Source: Actinomycetota bacterium (GTDB taxonomy: Bacteria; Actinomycetota; Actinomycetes; Streptosporangiales; Streptosporangiaceae). From it: DNA of 45,940 nucleotides. A program made the translations under genes and the position numbers. The notes beneath the pieces are model-generated. The model was not told the origin of the DNA. It worked only from the letters and a program-made list of their open reading frames with translations, and did not search any database. Below are positions 14,553-23,920 of the stretch, in pieces; within the stretch, counting starts at the first letter, position 1; the number at the start of each line of letters is the position of its first letter. The stretch lies in contig JAFAYQ010000032.1 of NCBI GenBank assembly GCA_019240215.1, forward strand, positions 1-45,940, written 5' to 3'.

Positions 14553-15905
14553 TCACGGCGATGGTATCCCGCTGGCCGGGGCGGCCTGCTGAGAGGTGCT
14601 GTAGGTGGTCACGGCGCCGCCGGCGCTGGTGTCGGTCACCTGGACCGGCCCCAGCGGGGTCAGCGCCCCGTTCTTGACCACCGCCATGTAGGCGCCGGTG
14701 ATGCCGTCGTGGTTGGACGCCGAGAACGCGTACGGGGCGACCGACGGACCGGCCGGGAGCCCGGAGTTGATCGCGTTGATCAGGTCCTGCCGGGTCGGGT
14801 TGCGGCCGGCCTTGAACATCGCCTGGACGAACGTGTAGGCGACGGCGATGCCGAACGCGACGTTGCCGTCCAGCGGCAGCTTGCTCAGGTAGGTGCTGTG
14901 GATCTTGGTGAACAGCTGGATCCAGGAGTTGCTGGCGCTGCCGAGCGAGGGCAGATAGCCGTCGGTGATGATGCCCTGGGTCAGCTGGTTGCCGGACACG
15001 GTGGCGCCGCCCTGCTTGGCGAACGACTCCAGCAGCCCGGCCAGCGTGATCGGGTCGGAGCCGACGTCGCTGACGACCAGCTGGGGGTTGAAGTTCAGCT
15101 TGAGGCTGTTCAGCCGGAGCAGCGCGGTGAACGCGGGCACGCTGAATGAGACCACGACCTGGGCGCCGGCCGCCTTGAGCGCGGTGACCTGGGGCGCCAC
15201 GTTGGTGACGGTCGGGTTGTAGCTCTGGCGGGCGACGACGTCGGCCTTGGGGATCTCGTCGTCGAGGCCCTTGACGCCGTCCTGGCCGAACTCGTCGTCC
15301 TGGTAGAAGTAGCCGATCTTCTTGCCCGCGAAGTGCTGCTTGATGTAGTTGCCGAGGATCTTGCCCTCACGCACGTAGTCGAGCTGCCAGCCGGTGGTCT
15401 CGGGCTCGGTGCTGGTCGCGTTCCAGCATTCACAGCCGGAGGCGACGAACACGTCCGGGACCTTGGAGCTGTTCAGGTACTTGACCACGGCCAGGTGGGT
15501 GGGGGTGCCGAGCCCGTTGAAGATCGCGTACACGTTGTCCTGCAGCACCAGCTGGTGCACGTCGGTGGCGGTGATGGTGGGGTCGTACTGGTCGTTGAGG
15601 ACCTTGTAGACGATCTTGCGGCCGTAGATGCCCCCGTGGGAGTTGACGTACTGGAAGTAGGCGTTCGAGGCGGGCGAGATCTCGTCGTAGCCGGGGGCGG
15701 CGACACCGGTCAGCGGCTGGTGGCTGCCGATCGTGATCGTGGTCGCGGTGATGCCCGGGGCCGACGCGGTCAATTTGGAACTTGATGACGACGAGCCGGA
15801 GCCGCCGGACCCACTGGAACCGCCGGAACTGCAGCCCGCGACGACCACGGCCGCGGCGGTGAGGCCGGCCAGTGCGGCGACGCGGGCCCTGGATGATCTC
15901 TTCAT
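14553..15905 (-). CDS. Branched-chain-amino-acid-type ABC transporter substrate-binding lipoprotein
   Basis: Periplasmic-binding-protein-like lipoprotein, 450 residues. A basic start (MKRSSRAR), a hydrophobic core and the lipobox VVAGC with lipidated Cys25 are followed by a Ser/Gly linker (26-43). The mature part is a type I binding fold of the LivJ/receptor-ligand group: ITIGSHQPLTG, then YFYQDDEFGQDGVKGL in the middle. It captures a small solute outside the membrane for the LivHM channel. Its two cysteines in SGCECWN are unusual and could form a disulphide. ATG at 15905 overlaps the livM stop (ATGA). The open frame beyond 15905 is shadow. The ligand is not predictable; aromatic acids and amides are also carried by this family. 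Confidence 0.92.
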   Translation of the reverse strand: MKRSSRARVAALAGLTAAAVVVAGCSSGGSSGSGGSGSSSSSSKLTASAPGITATTITIGSHQPLTGVAAPGYDEISPASNAYFQYVNSHGGIYGRKIVYKVLNDQYDPTITATDVHQLVLQDNVYAIFNGLGTPTHLAVVKYLNSSKVPDVFVASGCECWNATSTEPETTGWQLDYVREGKILGNYIKQHFAGKKIGYFYQDDEFGQDGVKGLDDEIPKADVVARQSYNPTVTNVAPQVTALKAAGAQVVVSFSVPAFTALLRLNSLKLNFNPQLVVSDVGSDPITLAGLLESFAKQGGATVSGNQLTQGIITDGYLPSLGSASNSWIQLFTKIHSTYLSKLPLDGNVAFGIAVAYTFVQAMFKAGRNPTRQDLINAINSGLPAGPSVAPYAFSASNHDGITGAYMAVVKNGALTPLGPVQVTDTSAGGAVTTYSTSQQAAPASGIPSP

Positions 15906-16972
15906 GAGGGGCCTTCTTCCTGGTTTTCGCGGCCCGGCGCCGGACGGCGCAGAGCGGTGAAGGGGATACGTCGGCGGGAAAGAACGGGCGGCATGGGCGT
16001 GGCCGACCCGAACAGGCGGCGCAAACCGCCTTGGATGCCGGAAGGGAACACCAGCATCACGACGATGAGGATCACGCCGTAGGCGGCGATCGGGACGCTC
16101 GAGCTGGCCGCGCTGGACAGGCCGTGGCTCGAGCCCACGTTGGTCAGGTAGGTGGGCACCAGGACCAGGACCAGGCTGCCCCACAGGGCGCCCGGCAAGG
16201 TGCCGAGTCCGCCCAGCACCGCCGCCGTGAGCAGCGCGATCGACAGCGTCAGGGTGTAGGCGCCGGGGGCGACGATGCCGGTGACGACGGCCAGCAGGGC
16301 ACCGCCGAGCCCGGCGCAGGCAGCGCTGATGATGAACGCCAGCACCTTCAGCCGGGCCACGTTGAGGCCCGACAGCGAGGCCGCGATCTCGTCGTCGCGG
16401 ACCGCCCGCCAGCTGCGGCCGACCCGGCTGCGGTTCAGGTTGGCCAGCAGGATCAGCGTGATCAGGGCGGCCGCGCAGGTGACCCAGGCCTGCCAGCGGG
16501 TGGGCGGGAAGCTGCCGCCGAGGAAGCCGGGCGGGGTGATCGCCACCGACAGGCCCTGGTCGCCGCCCAGCTGATGCTGGAACTGGTCGGCCACGGTGGG
16601 CAGCGCCACCGCCAGCATCAAGGTGGCCCCGGCCAGGTAAGGTCCGCGCAGCCGGGCGGCGGCGACCCCGAAGATCGCGCCTGCGGCGGCCGCGACCACC
16701 ACGCTGGCCAGCAGGATCAGCACCAGGTTCCAGCCCAGGTGGGTGAGCAGCAGGGCCGAGGCGTAGCCGCCGACGGCCATGAACGCGCCGTTCCCGATCG
16801 AGATCTGGCCGCTCAGGCCGATCAGCACGGTCAGCCCGGCCACCGCGACCAGGTAGGCGGCCACCTCGGCGAGCTGGTAGTCGCGGTAGGCGGACAGCTG
16901 GATGGACAGCAGCACCACGATCACGGCGATCACCAGCGCCGCGCCCAGGTGGCGAGCCAGCGTCATCGTCAC
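15902..16972 (-). CDS. livM: Branched-chain-amino-acid-type ABC permease (LivM-like)
   Basis: Membrane channel subunit, 356 residues with about 9-10 hydrophobic helices. It has the LivM hallmarks: ISIGNGAFMAVGGYASALL in the third-fourth helix region, and the cytoplasmic coupling stretch SRVGRSWRAVRDDEIAASLSGLN that contacts the ATPase. It pairs with LivH to form the pore. GTG at 16972 overlaps the livH TGA; an in-frame ATG lies two codons later. The C-terminal tail after the last helix (about 45 residues) is charged and longer than usual. The symbol is by family resemblance and does not imply the substrate. Confidence 0.9.
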   Translation of the reverse strand: MTMTLARHLGAALVIAVIVVLLSIQLSAYRDYQLAEVAAYLVAVAGLTVLIGLSGQISIGNGAFMAVGGYASALLLTHLGWNLVLILLASVVVAAAAGAIFGVAAARLRGPYLAGATLMLAVALPTVADQFQHQLGGDQGLSVAITPPGFLGGSFPPTRWQAWVTCAAALITLILLANLNRSRVGRSWRAVRDDEIAASLSGLNVARLKVLAFIISAACAGLGGALLAVVTGIVAPGAYTLTLSIALLTAAVLGGLGTLPGALWGSLVLVLVPTYLTNVGSSHGLSSAASSSVPIAAYGVILIVVMLVFPSGIQGGLRRLFGSATPMPPVLSRRRIPFTALRRPAPGRENQEEGPS

Positions 16973-17847
16973 ACCCTCCGGGTCACGCCGCTGGAGAACA
17001 GGCCGGTCGGCCGGATCATGAGCACCAGCACCAGCGCGGCCAGCCCGTAGACGAGGACGAGGTTGCTGCCCAGGTAGCCGCCGGCGTAGCTGAGCACCAC
17101 GCCGAGCACGATGCCGCCGACCACCGCGCCGACCGGGCTGTCGAGGCCGCCGATGACGGCGGCGGTGAACCCGAGCACGAAGATCGAGTCCATGCTGTTC
17201 GGGTAGAGGAAGGTGGACGAGGTGACCAGCACCCCCGCCAGCGCGCCGAACAGCCCGGCCAGGGCCCAGCCGAGGGTCAGCACCCGGCCGATCCGGACCC
17301 CGAGCAGCCGGGCCACGGCCGGGGCGAACGCGGTCGCCCGCAGCCGCAGGCCGACCGAGGTGTAGCGGAACACCAGGGCCAGGATCACCGCGGCACCCAG
17401 CACCGCCGCCGCGGTGAAGACGTCGTTGGGCGAGATGCCCAGGCCGACCGATCCGGCCTTAAGCCCCTTGATGGAAAACGCGGCCGGGAACGAGCGGTAC
17501 TGGCCGCCGTAGATGATCCCGGCCAGCCCTTCGAGCAGGATCAGCAGCCCGATGGTGACGATGACCGCGTTCAGCGGGGCCTTGTTCTCGGTCGGGCGGA
17601 CCACCGCGAACTCCAGCACCGAGCCGAGCACCAGCCCGGCCGCCAGCGCCACCGCGAACCCGGCCCAGTAACTGCCGGTATGCTGGATGACCAGCCAGGC
17701 GACGTAGGTGGTGAACATGGCCATGCCGCCCTGGGAGTAGTTCAGGATCCGGGTGCCCCGCCAGATCAGCACCAGCGACAGGGCGATGGCGGCGTAGATC
17801 ATGCCGGTCGCGATGCCGCCGAGGGTGAACTCGAGGAACTCCTGCAT
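16969..17847 (-). CDS. livH: Branched-chain-amino-acid-type ABC permease (LivH-like)
   Basis: Second channel subunit, 292 residues, with about 8 membrane helices. Characteristic segments are GMIYAAIALSLVLIWRGTRILNYSQGG near the N-terminus, the cytoplasmic coupling loop RYTSVGLRLRATAFAPAVARLLGV, and GGLDSPVGAVVGGIVLGV near the C-terminus. It lies 12 bp after the livF stop and overlaps livM by 4 bp, so the channel halves are probably made in balanced amounts. Length and topology are normal. Confidence 0.92.
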   Translation of the reverse strand: MQEFLEFTLGGIATGMIYAAIALSLVLIWRGTRILNYSQGGMAMFTTYVAWLVIQHTGSYWAGFAVALAAGLVLGSVLEFAVVRPTENKAPLNAVIVTIGLLILLEGLAGIIYGGQYRSFPAAFSIKGLKAGSVGLGISPNDVFTAAAVLGAAVILALVFRYTSVGLRLRATAFAPAVARLLGVRIGRVLTLGWALAGLFGALAGVLVTSSTFLYPNSMDSIFVLGFTAAVIGGLDSPVGAVVGGIVLGVVLSYAGGYLGSNLVLVYGLAALVLVLMIRPTGLFSSGVTRRV

Positions 17848-17859
17848 CAGCCCGCCTTC

Positions 17860-18574
<715 letters not shown>

Positions 18575-18582
<8 letters not shown>

Positions 18583-19459
18583 CGGCCTGCCCGTCGGCTG
18601 GTGCGTCGGGCGCGAGGTTGGCCGGGCCTCCGGCTGCGGGGCCGGGCTCGCCTTCAGCTGTGGGGCCGGGCTCGCCTTCGGCTGGAGGCCCCGGCTCGCC
18701 GTCGGCGCCGAGGTAGGCGGCGGTGACGGCCGGGTCGGCCTGGACCTCAGCCGGTGAGCCGTGCGCGATCAGCTTGCCGAAGTCGAGCACGAAGATCGTG
18801 TCGCAGACCGACATGACCAGGTCCATCCGGTGCTCGATGACCACCACCCCGGCCTCGGCCGCCATGTCCCTGATCAGGTCGCCGAGCTCGGGCAGCTCGT
18901 TCTCGGGCAGTCCGCTGGCGGGCTCGTCCAGCAGCACCAGCCGGGGCCGGGCGGCCAGCGCGCGGGCCAGCGCCACCCGCTTGCGCAGCCCGTAGGACAG
19001 GGTGCCGGGCAGTTCGTTGGCCTGGTCGGCCACGCCGAGCCGCTCCAACGCCGCCATCGCCTGCTCCCGCAACCGCCGTTCGTCCCGGTCGGAGCGGGGC
19101 AGCCCGAACAGCGCCGACCAGACGCCGGCCTTGGCGCTGGGGGTGGCGCCGATCATGACGTTCTCGGCCACGGTGAGCCCGGGGAACAGGCCGACGCCCT
19201 GCAACGTGCGGGCGATGCCGAGCGCGGCCAGCCGGTGGGTGCGCAGCCCGGTCAGCACCTGGCCGTCGAAGCTGACCATGCCCGACTGTGGTTTGACGAA
19301 GCCACAGGCGGTGTTGAGCAAGGTGGTTTTGCCCGCTCCGTTGGGGCCGATGATCCCGGTGATCTGGCGCGGCCGAGCGGCCAGGGACACCCCGTCCAGC
19401 GCGGTCAGCCCGCCGAACTGGACGGTGACGTCACGGATCTCCAATGAACCATCGTTCAT
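18575..19459 (-). CDS. livG: ABC transporter ATP-binding subunit (LivG-like) with repeat tail
   Basis: Second ATPase, 294 residues, longer than the usual ~255. Walker A GPNGAGKT is at 38-45, the signature is the LivG-type variant LSYGLRKRVALARAL, and Walker B is LVLLDEPASGLP. The extra length is a C-terminal tail of three near-identical octapeptides (GEPGPPAE, GEPGPTAE, GEPGPAAG) and an Ala/Pro/Asp run, after the normal family end AAYLGAD. This comes from a DNA repeat around 18620-18700. It is the first gene of the importer operon. Its ATG (19457-19459) lies inside an 18-bp palindrome, so a bound repressor would also cover the translation start. Confidence 0.92.
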
Positions 19460-19460
19460 T
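19443..19460. promoter_or_regulatory. Palindromic operator candidate 1 of the liv-type operon
   Basis: AATGAAC-CATC-GTTCATT is a perfect 7-4-7 palindrome and includes the livG start codon. It shares length and arms with the second site at 19500-19517 (consensus RATGAACNNNNRTTCATY). Confidence 0.65.
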
Positions 19461-19499
19461 AGGGGTCACCCTTGCTCCGAAGCCGCTTCATCGCGGCTT

Positions 19500-19517
19500 G
19501 ATGAACAGATATTCATC
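19500..19517. promoter_or_regulatory. Palindromic operator candidate 2, over the -10 box
   Basis: GATGAA-CAGATA-TTCATC is an 18-bp palindrome with perfect 6-bp arms, 57 bp from operator 1. It covers the predicted -10 of the liv-type operon, a typical place for TetR-type repression. Between the two sites another inverted repeat, AAGCCGC-6-GCGGCTT (19480-19499), could form a leader hairpin. Confidence 0.65.
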
Positions 19518-19537
19518 GCTGGATTGAGGCGTGGCAA
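19509..19537 (-). promoter_or_regulatory. Predicted promoter of the liv-type operon
   Basis: On the minus strand -35 TTGCCA (19532-19537) and -10 GAATAT (19509-19514) are separated by exactly 17 bp. Transcription would start near 19502, giving a leader of about 40 bases before livG. Confidence 0.6.
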
Positions 19538-19605
19538 GACCTGGTGGGAGCTTCGTATCCAAACCGAGACCAGGCGGGCGCGGTGGGGTTGGGGTCGCGG
19601 CTGGG

Positions 19606-20922
19606 TCAGGGCTGGCGGGTGGGGAGCCAGATCGAGACGTGGGCTGGTTCGAGAGTGCGGCTGACGACCGCCTGCAGCTCGGTCTGGACCTGGGGGAGGG
19701 TGACGGCCCCGGCCAGGCGGGCGGCGAACGCTTCGGCAGCGGCGTCGGCGTCGTAGCGGGCGCGGTTGAAGCGGCGGTCGACGGTGCGCTGGACGCGGCG
19801 GCGGAGCGGGGTGAACAGGGCGGCGGCGATCAGCGTGGAGGCGGCCACCGCGATCGGGGAGGAGAACCGCAGGACTTCGGTCGTCAGCAGCACGACGCCG
19901 ACGTAGACCCCGACCAGCAGTCCGGTCACCAGCGTGTAGGCCAGGGTGCGGGAGATGATGCGGTCGATCTCGTACAGCCGGTACTTGAGGATGCCGACGC
20001 CGATACCGGCCGGCAGGGCGGCCACCATCAGGCCGAACACGTTATCGGCAGCCTGGATGGGGGCCGAGTTGGCGGCACCGGGCAGACCGTCGACGACCGC
20101 GAACCCGATCAGCGCCACCCCGGCCACGGCCGCCCCGGTCATCAGCCACTTGAGCTGCTGGCGGCGCTCGCCACCGGCCCGCCGCCAGGCCGACACCTGG
20201 CGGCCGACCACCGCCAGCCAGAACAGCACGTAGCCAACCTGGCTGACCGAGGTGAGCACGGCCTGCCAGCCCGCCGACGGATGGCCGTCGAGGGCCAGCA
20301 GGCCACCATCGGAATCGACCCGGATCGGCGCGGCGGTCACCGCGCCGACGGCCCGCTGGGTGAGAACGGCTAGGTAGAACAGGGCGAGCGCGGCGAACGC
20401 GATCAGCACCGGGCGCCAGCGCCGGGACGGCAGGCGGCCGTCCGGGAACAGCAGGACCGCGACCGGCAGCAGCACCTGGGCCAAGGCGCCGGTCAGCGCC
20501 TCGATCACCAGGGCGGTGGCTGCCAGCGGCAGGCCAGGGTGTCCTTGCCGGTACGCGAGCAGTGCGTACATCGAGGTCACGCTGGTACCCAGCACGCCGA
20601 CGGCGGTGACGACCAGCAGCCAGCCAACCGGGTTGGCGGGCTGGCGGCGGGCGACCACCAGCCCGACCGCGGCCAGCGCGGCCGCCAGCTCGACCGGGAT
20701 CCACTGGCCGGGCTGGGCTGCCTGCCGGGTGACCGCCAGCAGCACCACCAGCCCGACGGTCAGCGCCAGCACCAGGGCGCCGGTGAGGGCGGCGGCGAGG
20801 GTGGCCGCCCGCCTGACAGCAGATGCTGTCATCGGTTGGTGAAGGCCGGGATCGTGGTGGAGGCCGGGATCGTGGCGGAGGCCGGGATCGTGGTCATCGG
20901 GTAGGGGTTGGGGCCGGGTCAT
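19606..20922 (-). CDS. Multi-pass membrane protein, histidine-kinase sensor-half-like, no kinase domain
   Basis: Protein of 438 residues. Eight or so hydrophobic segments are followed by the stretch RRVQRTVDRRFNRARYDAD and a short soluble tail. The layout RQPANPVGWLL, then VLLFPDGRLPSRRW, then LKYRLYEIDRIISRTLAY is the membrane sensor module found in many actinobacterial sensor histidine kinases. Here the dimerisation and ATPase domains are absent: the protein ends at ...VSIWLPTRQP. The start overlaps its paralogue by ATGA (20919-20922). The first 30 residues contain HDPGLR/HDPGLH repeats from an 18-bp tandem repeat; ATG at 20832 (MTASAVRR) is an alternative start. It may signal through the ATPase/STAS proteins upstream in the same gene row (inference). 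Confidence 0.75.
   Translation of the reverse strand: MTRPQPLPDDHDPGLRHDPGLHHDPGLHQPMTASAVRRAATLAAALTGALVLALTVGLVVLLAVTRQAAQPGQWIPVELAAALAAVGLVVARRQPANPVGWLLVVTAVGVLGTSVTSMYALLAYRQGHPGLPLAATALVIEALTGALAQVLLPVAVLLFPDGRLPSRRWRPVLIAFAALALFYLAVLTQRAVGAVTAAPIRVDSDGGLLALDGHPSAGWQAVLTSVSQVGYVLFWLAVVGRQVSAWRRAGGERRQQLKWLMTGAAVAGVALIGFAVVDGLPGAANSAPIQAADNVFGLMVAALPAGIGVGILKYRLYEIDRIISRTLAYTLVTGLLVGVYVGVVLLTTEVLRFSSPIAVAASTLIAAALFTPLRRRVQRTVDRRFNRARYDADAAAEAFAARLAGAVTLPQVQTELQAVVSRTLEPAHVSIWLPTRQP
20845..20898. repeat. Three 18-bp repeats encoding HDPGLH
   Basis: Units start at 20845, 20863 and 20881, close to gccgggatcgtggtggag on the plus strand. On the minus strand they encode a His-Asp-Pro-Gly-Leu hexapeptide series at the N-terminus of the membrane protein. 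Confidence 0.85.
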
Positions 20923-22124
20923 TGGTCTGATCCTGGAATCCAGACCTGAAGCTGGGCGGGCTCCAGGGCGTCGGAGACGACCGTGGTGAGCTGGCCGTGG
21001 ACCGCGTCGAGGTCAACGGCGCCGGTCAGGCGGGCGGCGAAGGCGGCCACGACCAGGTCGGCGTCGTAGCGGGCGCGGTTGAAGCGGCGGTCGACGCCGT
21101 GCTGGACGCGGCGGCGGAGCGGATTGAACAGGGCGGCGGCGATCAAGGTGGAGGCGGCCACCGCGATGGGGGAGGAGAACTGCAGGACTTCGGTGGCCAG
21201 CAGCACGAGGCCGGCGTAGACCCCGACCAGCAGGCCGGTCACCAGGGCGTAGGCGACCGTCCGGGAGATGATCCGGTCGATGTCGTACAGCCGGTAGCGC
21301 AGGATGCCGAAGCCCATGGCCAGCGGCAGCGCGACGACGAGCAGGGTGGCCAGCACGTTGACCGCGGCCAGCAGCCCGGTGAGCGTGGATTTGGCCTCGA
21401 CCGTGGTCATCACGATCAGCCCGGCGATCGTGATGGCGGCACCGGCGGTGAACCACTTGTACTGCTGCCGGGCGTCCCCGGTGGACCGGCGGAAGCGGAT
21501 CACCACCCGGACGATCCAGGCCAGCCAGAACGGGACGATGGCCAGCACGGGCAGGCCGGTACTGAGCAGCGAGATGTAGCCGACCGGGCGCGGCGCGGTG
21601 ATCTGCCCGCCCTGGCCCCAGTGCAGGTGCGGCAGGGTGGCCACGTACCAGGCCGGGAGGGCCTGGGACACGATGATGAGGACCGCGACCGCAACATAGG
21701 CGACCAGGCCGCGCCGGGCCGCCCGGGACAGCCGACCGTCCGGGAACAACAGCAGCGTGGTCATGCCGATCAGCAGTCCGGCGGGCCAGAATGCGTTACC
21801 GAGGAACAGCAGGAGCCGCCCGCCGGGAGCCGCGCCGTGCGCCCAGGTCAGGGCGAACTGCGCGTACTGCGGTCCGGCGATGATCAGCGCCGTGGGCAGC
21901 GCGGTCCCCATCAGCACCCAGCCGACGGGATTGCGCGGCTGGCGCAGCGCCACGACCAGGCCGACGGCCAGGAACGACACGATGATGGCGAGCACCGCGC
22001 CGCCGCTGGACAGCGCCGAGTTGCCGATCGTCACGGCCAGCACTATTGCCCCGGCGATCACCGCCAGAGTCAGCCCGACCAGGCTCCAGGCGGCCAGCCG
22101 GTACGGGAATCGGCGGGCGGTCAT
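20919..22124 (-). CDS. Paralogous multi-pass sensor-half-like membrane protein
   Basis: Paralogue of the next gene, 401 residues, with the same plan: about eight hydrophobic segments, RQPRNPVGWVLMG, LLLFPDGRLSR, FGILRYRLYDIDRIISRTVAYALVTGLLVGVY, then RRVQHGVDRRFNRARYDAD and a soluble tail ending VWIPGSDQ. From FSSPIAVAASTLIAAALF onward the two are almost identical, which points to a tandem duplication. No kinase, HAMP or output domain follows. ATG at 22124 overlaps the stop of a 69-residue open frame; the 3' end overlaps the next paralogue. Role unknown; probably a membrane sensor or partner of a separate signalling protein. Confidence 0.78.
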   Translation of the reverse strand: MTARRFPYRLAAWSLVGLTLAVIAGAIVLAVTIGNSALSSGGAVLAIIVSFLAVGLVVALRQPRNPVGWVLMGTALPTALIIAGPQYAQFALTWAHGAAPGGRLLLFLGNAFWPAGLLIGMTTLLLFPDGRLSRAARRGLVAYVAVAVLIIVSQALPAWYVATLPHLHWGQGGQITAPRPVGYISLLSTGLPVLAIVPFWLAWIVRVVIRFRRSTGDARQQYKWFTAGAAITIAGLIVMTTVEAKSTLTGLLAAVNVLATLLVVALPLAMGFGILRYRLYDIDRIISRTVAYALVTGLLVGVYAGLVLLATEVLQFSSPIAVAASTLIAAALFNPLRRRVQHGVDRRFNRARYDADLVVAAFAARLTGAVDLDAVHGQLTTVVSDALEPAQLQVWIPGSDQ

Positions 22125-22330
22125 GGCCGCTCCCCCGGTGTCCAGACCGACGAGTGGGCGGGCTGCAGGGTGGTGTGCACGGTCGCGGCCAGGTCGGCGC
22201 GGATCCCGTCCAGGTCGACGGCGCCGGGGACCACGACGGCCGCGACGATGGCGGTCAGCACGGCGGTGGCCATGGCCACCGCCACGGCCCGGGGTGGCGG
22301 CCGGTAGCGAGCCGGAGCGACCGCCGTCAC
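22121..22330 (-). CDS. 69-residue mini-paralogue of the sensor-like membrane proteins
   Basis: Short open frame from GTG at 22330 to TGA at 22121, coupled on both sides by 4-bp overlaps (GTGA with the FAD gene, ATGA with the membrane-protein gene). It encodes one hydrophobic segment (AMATAVLTAIVAAVVVPGA) joined straight to a tail VDLDGIRADLAATV...LQPAHSSVWTPG. That tail matches the C-terminal tail of the two following proteins (VDLDAVHGQLTTVV...LEPAQLQVWIPG). It could be the remnant of a third paralogue after an internal deletion, or a working single-span partner. The double coupling argues that it is translated. Confidence 0.6.
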   Translation of the reverse strand: MTAVAPARYRPPPRAVAVAMATAVLTAIVAAVVVPGAVDLDGIRADLAATVHTTLQPAHSSVWTPGERP

Positions 22331-23895
22331 CGGGTGCTCCGGGTGGGGTGGCCCGGTGCGGCCGGGGCGGCTGGGAGGTGTGGGGCGAGTGAGGTTTCTG
22401 GGGCCGGGGCGGCTGGGGAGGCTTGGGGCGGGGTGGCGGGGAGGGCGCCCAGGTCGGGGGGCTGGCGGAGGCCGAAGACGTCGCGGAGGGCGCTGAGAGC
22501 GGCCAGTTCGCCGCAGCGGCCGTGCACGCCGGGCAGCGGCGGGGTCGACGAGGAGCACAGGTAGACGCCGGGCAGCGGGGTCCGGTACGGGTTCCAGCGG
22601 GGCACCGGGCGGGCGACGGTCTGCCAGATCGTCTGCAACCCGGCCGCGATGTCGCCGCCGACGTAGTTGGGGTTGCGGGCCTCTTCCTGGGCCGCGGTCA
22701 TCGTGTGGCGGGCCAGCACCAGGTCGCGGAACCCGGGGGCGAACCGTTCGATCTGGGTCTCGATGCGGGCGGTCATGTCGACGTCGGAGCCGGCCGGGAC
22801 GTGGCAGTAGGCCCACAGCGTCTGCTGCTCCCCCGGCGCCCGGGTCGGGTCGGCCACCCCGGGCTGGGTGACCAGCACGTAGGGCCGTTCGGGGTGGCGC
22901 CCGGCGGCGACGTCGGTCTCGGCCGCCGCGATCTCGTCCCAGCGCCCGCCCAGGTGCAGGGTGCCGGCTTCGCGGCAGTCCGGGTTGCGCCAGGGCACCG
23001 GCCCGGCCAGCGCGAAGTCGACCTTGCAGACCCCGGCTCCGTAGCGGAACCGGCGCAGCCCGGCCGCGTAACCGCCCGGCAGCCTTCCCGCCGCCAGGGT
23101 CAGCAGCGCCCGCGGGGTGACGTCAAGCAGGACGGCCCGGGCGGGCGGCAACTCGGCCAGCGACCGGACCCAGCGGCCGGTCTCGATCCGGCCACCCCCG
23201 GCCACCACCGCGTCGGCCAGGGCGGCGGTGATGCGGGCGCTGCCGCCGACCGCGACCGGCCAGCCGGCCGCGTGCGCGAGCGCGGTCAGCATCAATCCGA
23301 CCGCGCCGCTCGGAGGCCGGGTCAACGGGAGCATGCCGTGGGCGGCGGCCCCGGCGAACAGGGCCCGGGCCTCGGGGCCGTGCCAGCGCCGGGCGATACC
23401 GGCCGCCGACCGCAGGCCGTTGGCCGCGAACCCCGCCACGCCCCGGCTGACCCGGCCGGGCGGGCGCCGGATGGGCGACAGCAGCAGGTCGGTGAGCGGC
23501 AGGCAGTCGCGGGCGAGCGGCTCGAACAGGCGCCGGTAGGCCGGGCCGTCGGCGCCCAGCCGGGCCGCGGTCTCCGGGACCGAGCGGGTGACGACGGCCG
23601 CCCGGCCGCCGTCGAGCGGCTGGGCGAACACCACCCGCGAGCCCGCCAGCTCGACCCCGCGCCCGGCCAGGCCCAAGCGCCGGAAGAACGGCGAGGTCAC
23701 CGCCAGCGGGTGGGCGGCCGCGCACACGTCGTGCCAGAACCCGGGCAGCGTGAGCTGCTCGGTCCGGCAGCCGCCGCCCACCGTGGCGTCGCCTTCGATG
23801 ACCAGGACCCGCAGGCCCGCGGCGGTCAGGGTGACCGCGGCGGCCAGGCCGTTCGGGCCGCTGCCGACCACGACCGCGTCGAACTCAGCTGACAT
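22327..23895 (-). CDS. CrtI/phytoene-desaturase-like FAD-dependent oxidoreductase
   Basis: Flavoprotein of the NAD(P)/FAD-dependent amine-oxidase/CrtI-like class, 522 residues. The N-terminal dinucleotide fold has GSGPNGLAAAVTL (11-23) and then VIEGDATVGGGCRTEQL. The C-terminal FAD-binding segment is around PLPGVYLCSSSTPPLPGVHG. Members desaturate or isomerise isoprenoids or retinoids, but many are uncharacterised. No phytoene synthase, GGPP synthase or cyclase gene is nearby, so carotenoid synthesis is not supported. The last ~40 residues form an Ala/Pro-rich tail. It is followed by the mini-paralogue with GTGA overlap and preceded by an unrecognised gene 25 bp upstream. Confidence 0.85.
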   Translation of the reverse strand: MSAEFDAVVVGSGPNGLAAAVTLTAAGLRVLVIEGDATVGGGCRTEQLTLPGFWHDVCAAAHPLAVTSPFFRRLGLAGRGVELAGSRVVFAQPLDGGRAAVVTRSVPETAARLGADGPAYRRLFEPLARDCLPLTDLLLSPIRRPPGRVSRGVAGFAANGLRSAAGIARRWHGPEARALFAGAAAHGMLPLTRPPSGAVGLMLTALAHAAGWPVAVGGSARITAALADAVVAGGGRIETGRWVRSLAELPPARAVLLDVTPRALLTLAAGRLPGGYAAGLRRFRYGAGVCKVDFALAGPVPWRNPDCREAGTLHLGGRWDEIAAAETDVAAGRHPERPYVLVTQPGVADPTRAPGEQQTLWAYCHVPAGSDVDMTARIETQIERFAPGFRDLVLARHTMTAAQEEARNPNYVGGDIAAGLQTIWQTVARPVPRWNPYRTPLPGVYLCSSSTPPLPGVHGRCGELAALSALRDVFGLRQPPDLGALPATPPQASPAAPAPETSLAPHLPAAPAAPGHPTRSTR

Positions 23896-23920
23896 CGTCC
23901 CCCCACCGCCCCGGCCCCGG

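Noticed and set aside
20845..20898. Histidine-rich metal-binding N-terminus of the membrane protein
   Set aside because: The HDPGL series comes from a tandem DNA repeat and may precede the true start at 20832, so metal binding is not supported.
19606..22124. Sensor histidine kinases
   Set aside because: The membrane halves look like kinase sensor modules, but both proteins stop before any HisKA or HATPase domain, and no frameshifted kinase sequence follows downstream of 19606.
22327..23895. Carotenoid biosynthesis cluster
   Set aside because: The CrtI-like enzyme has no phytoene synthase, GGPP synthase or lycopene cyclase neighbour, and the CrtI fold is shared by many unrelated oxidoreductases.
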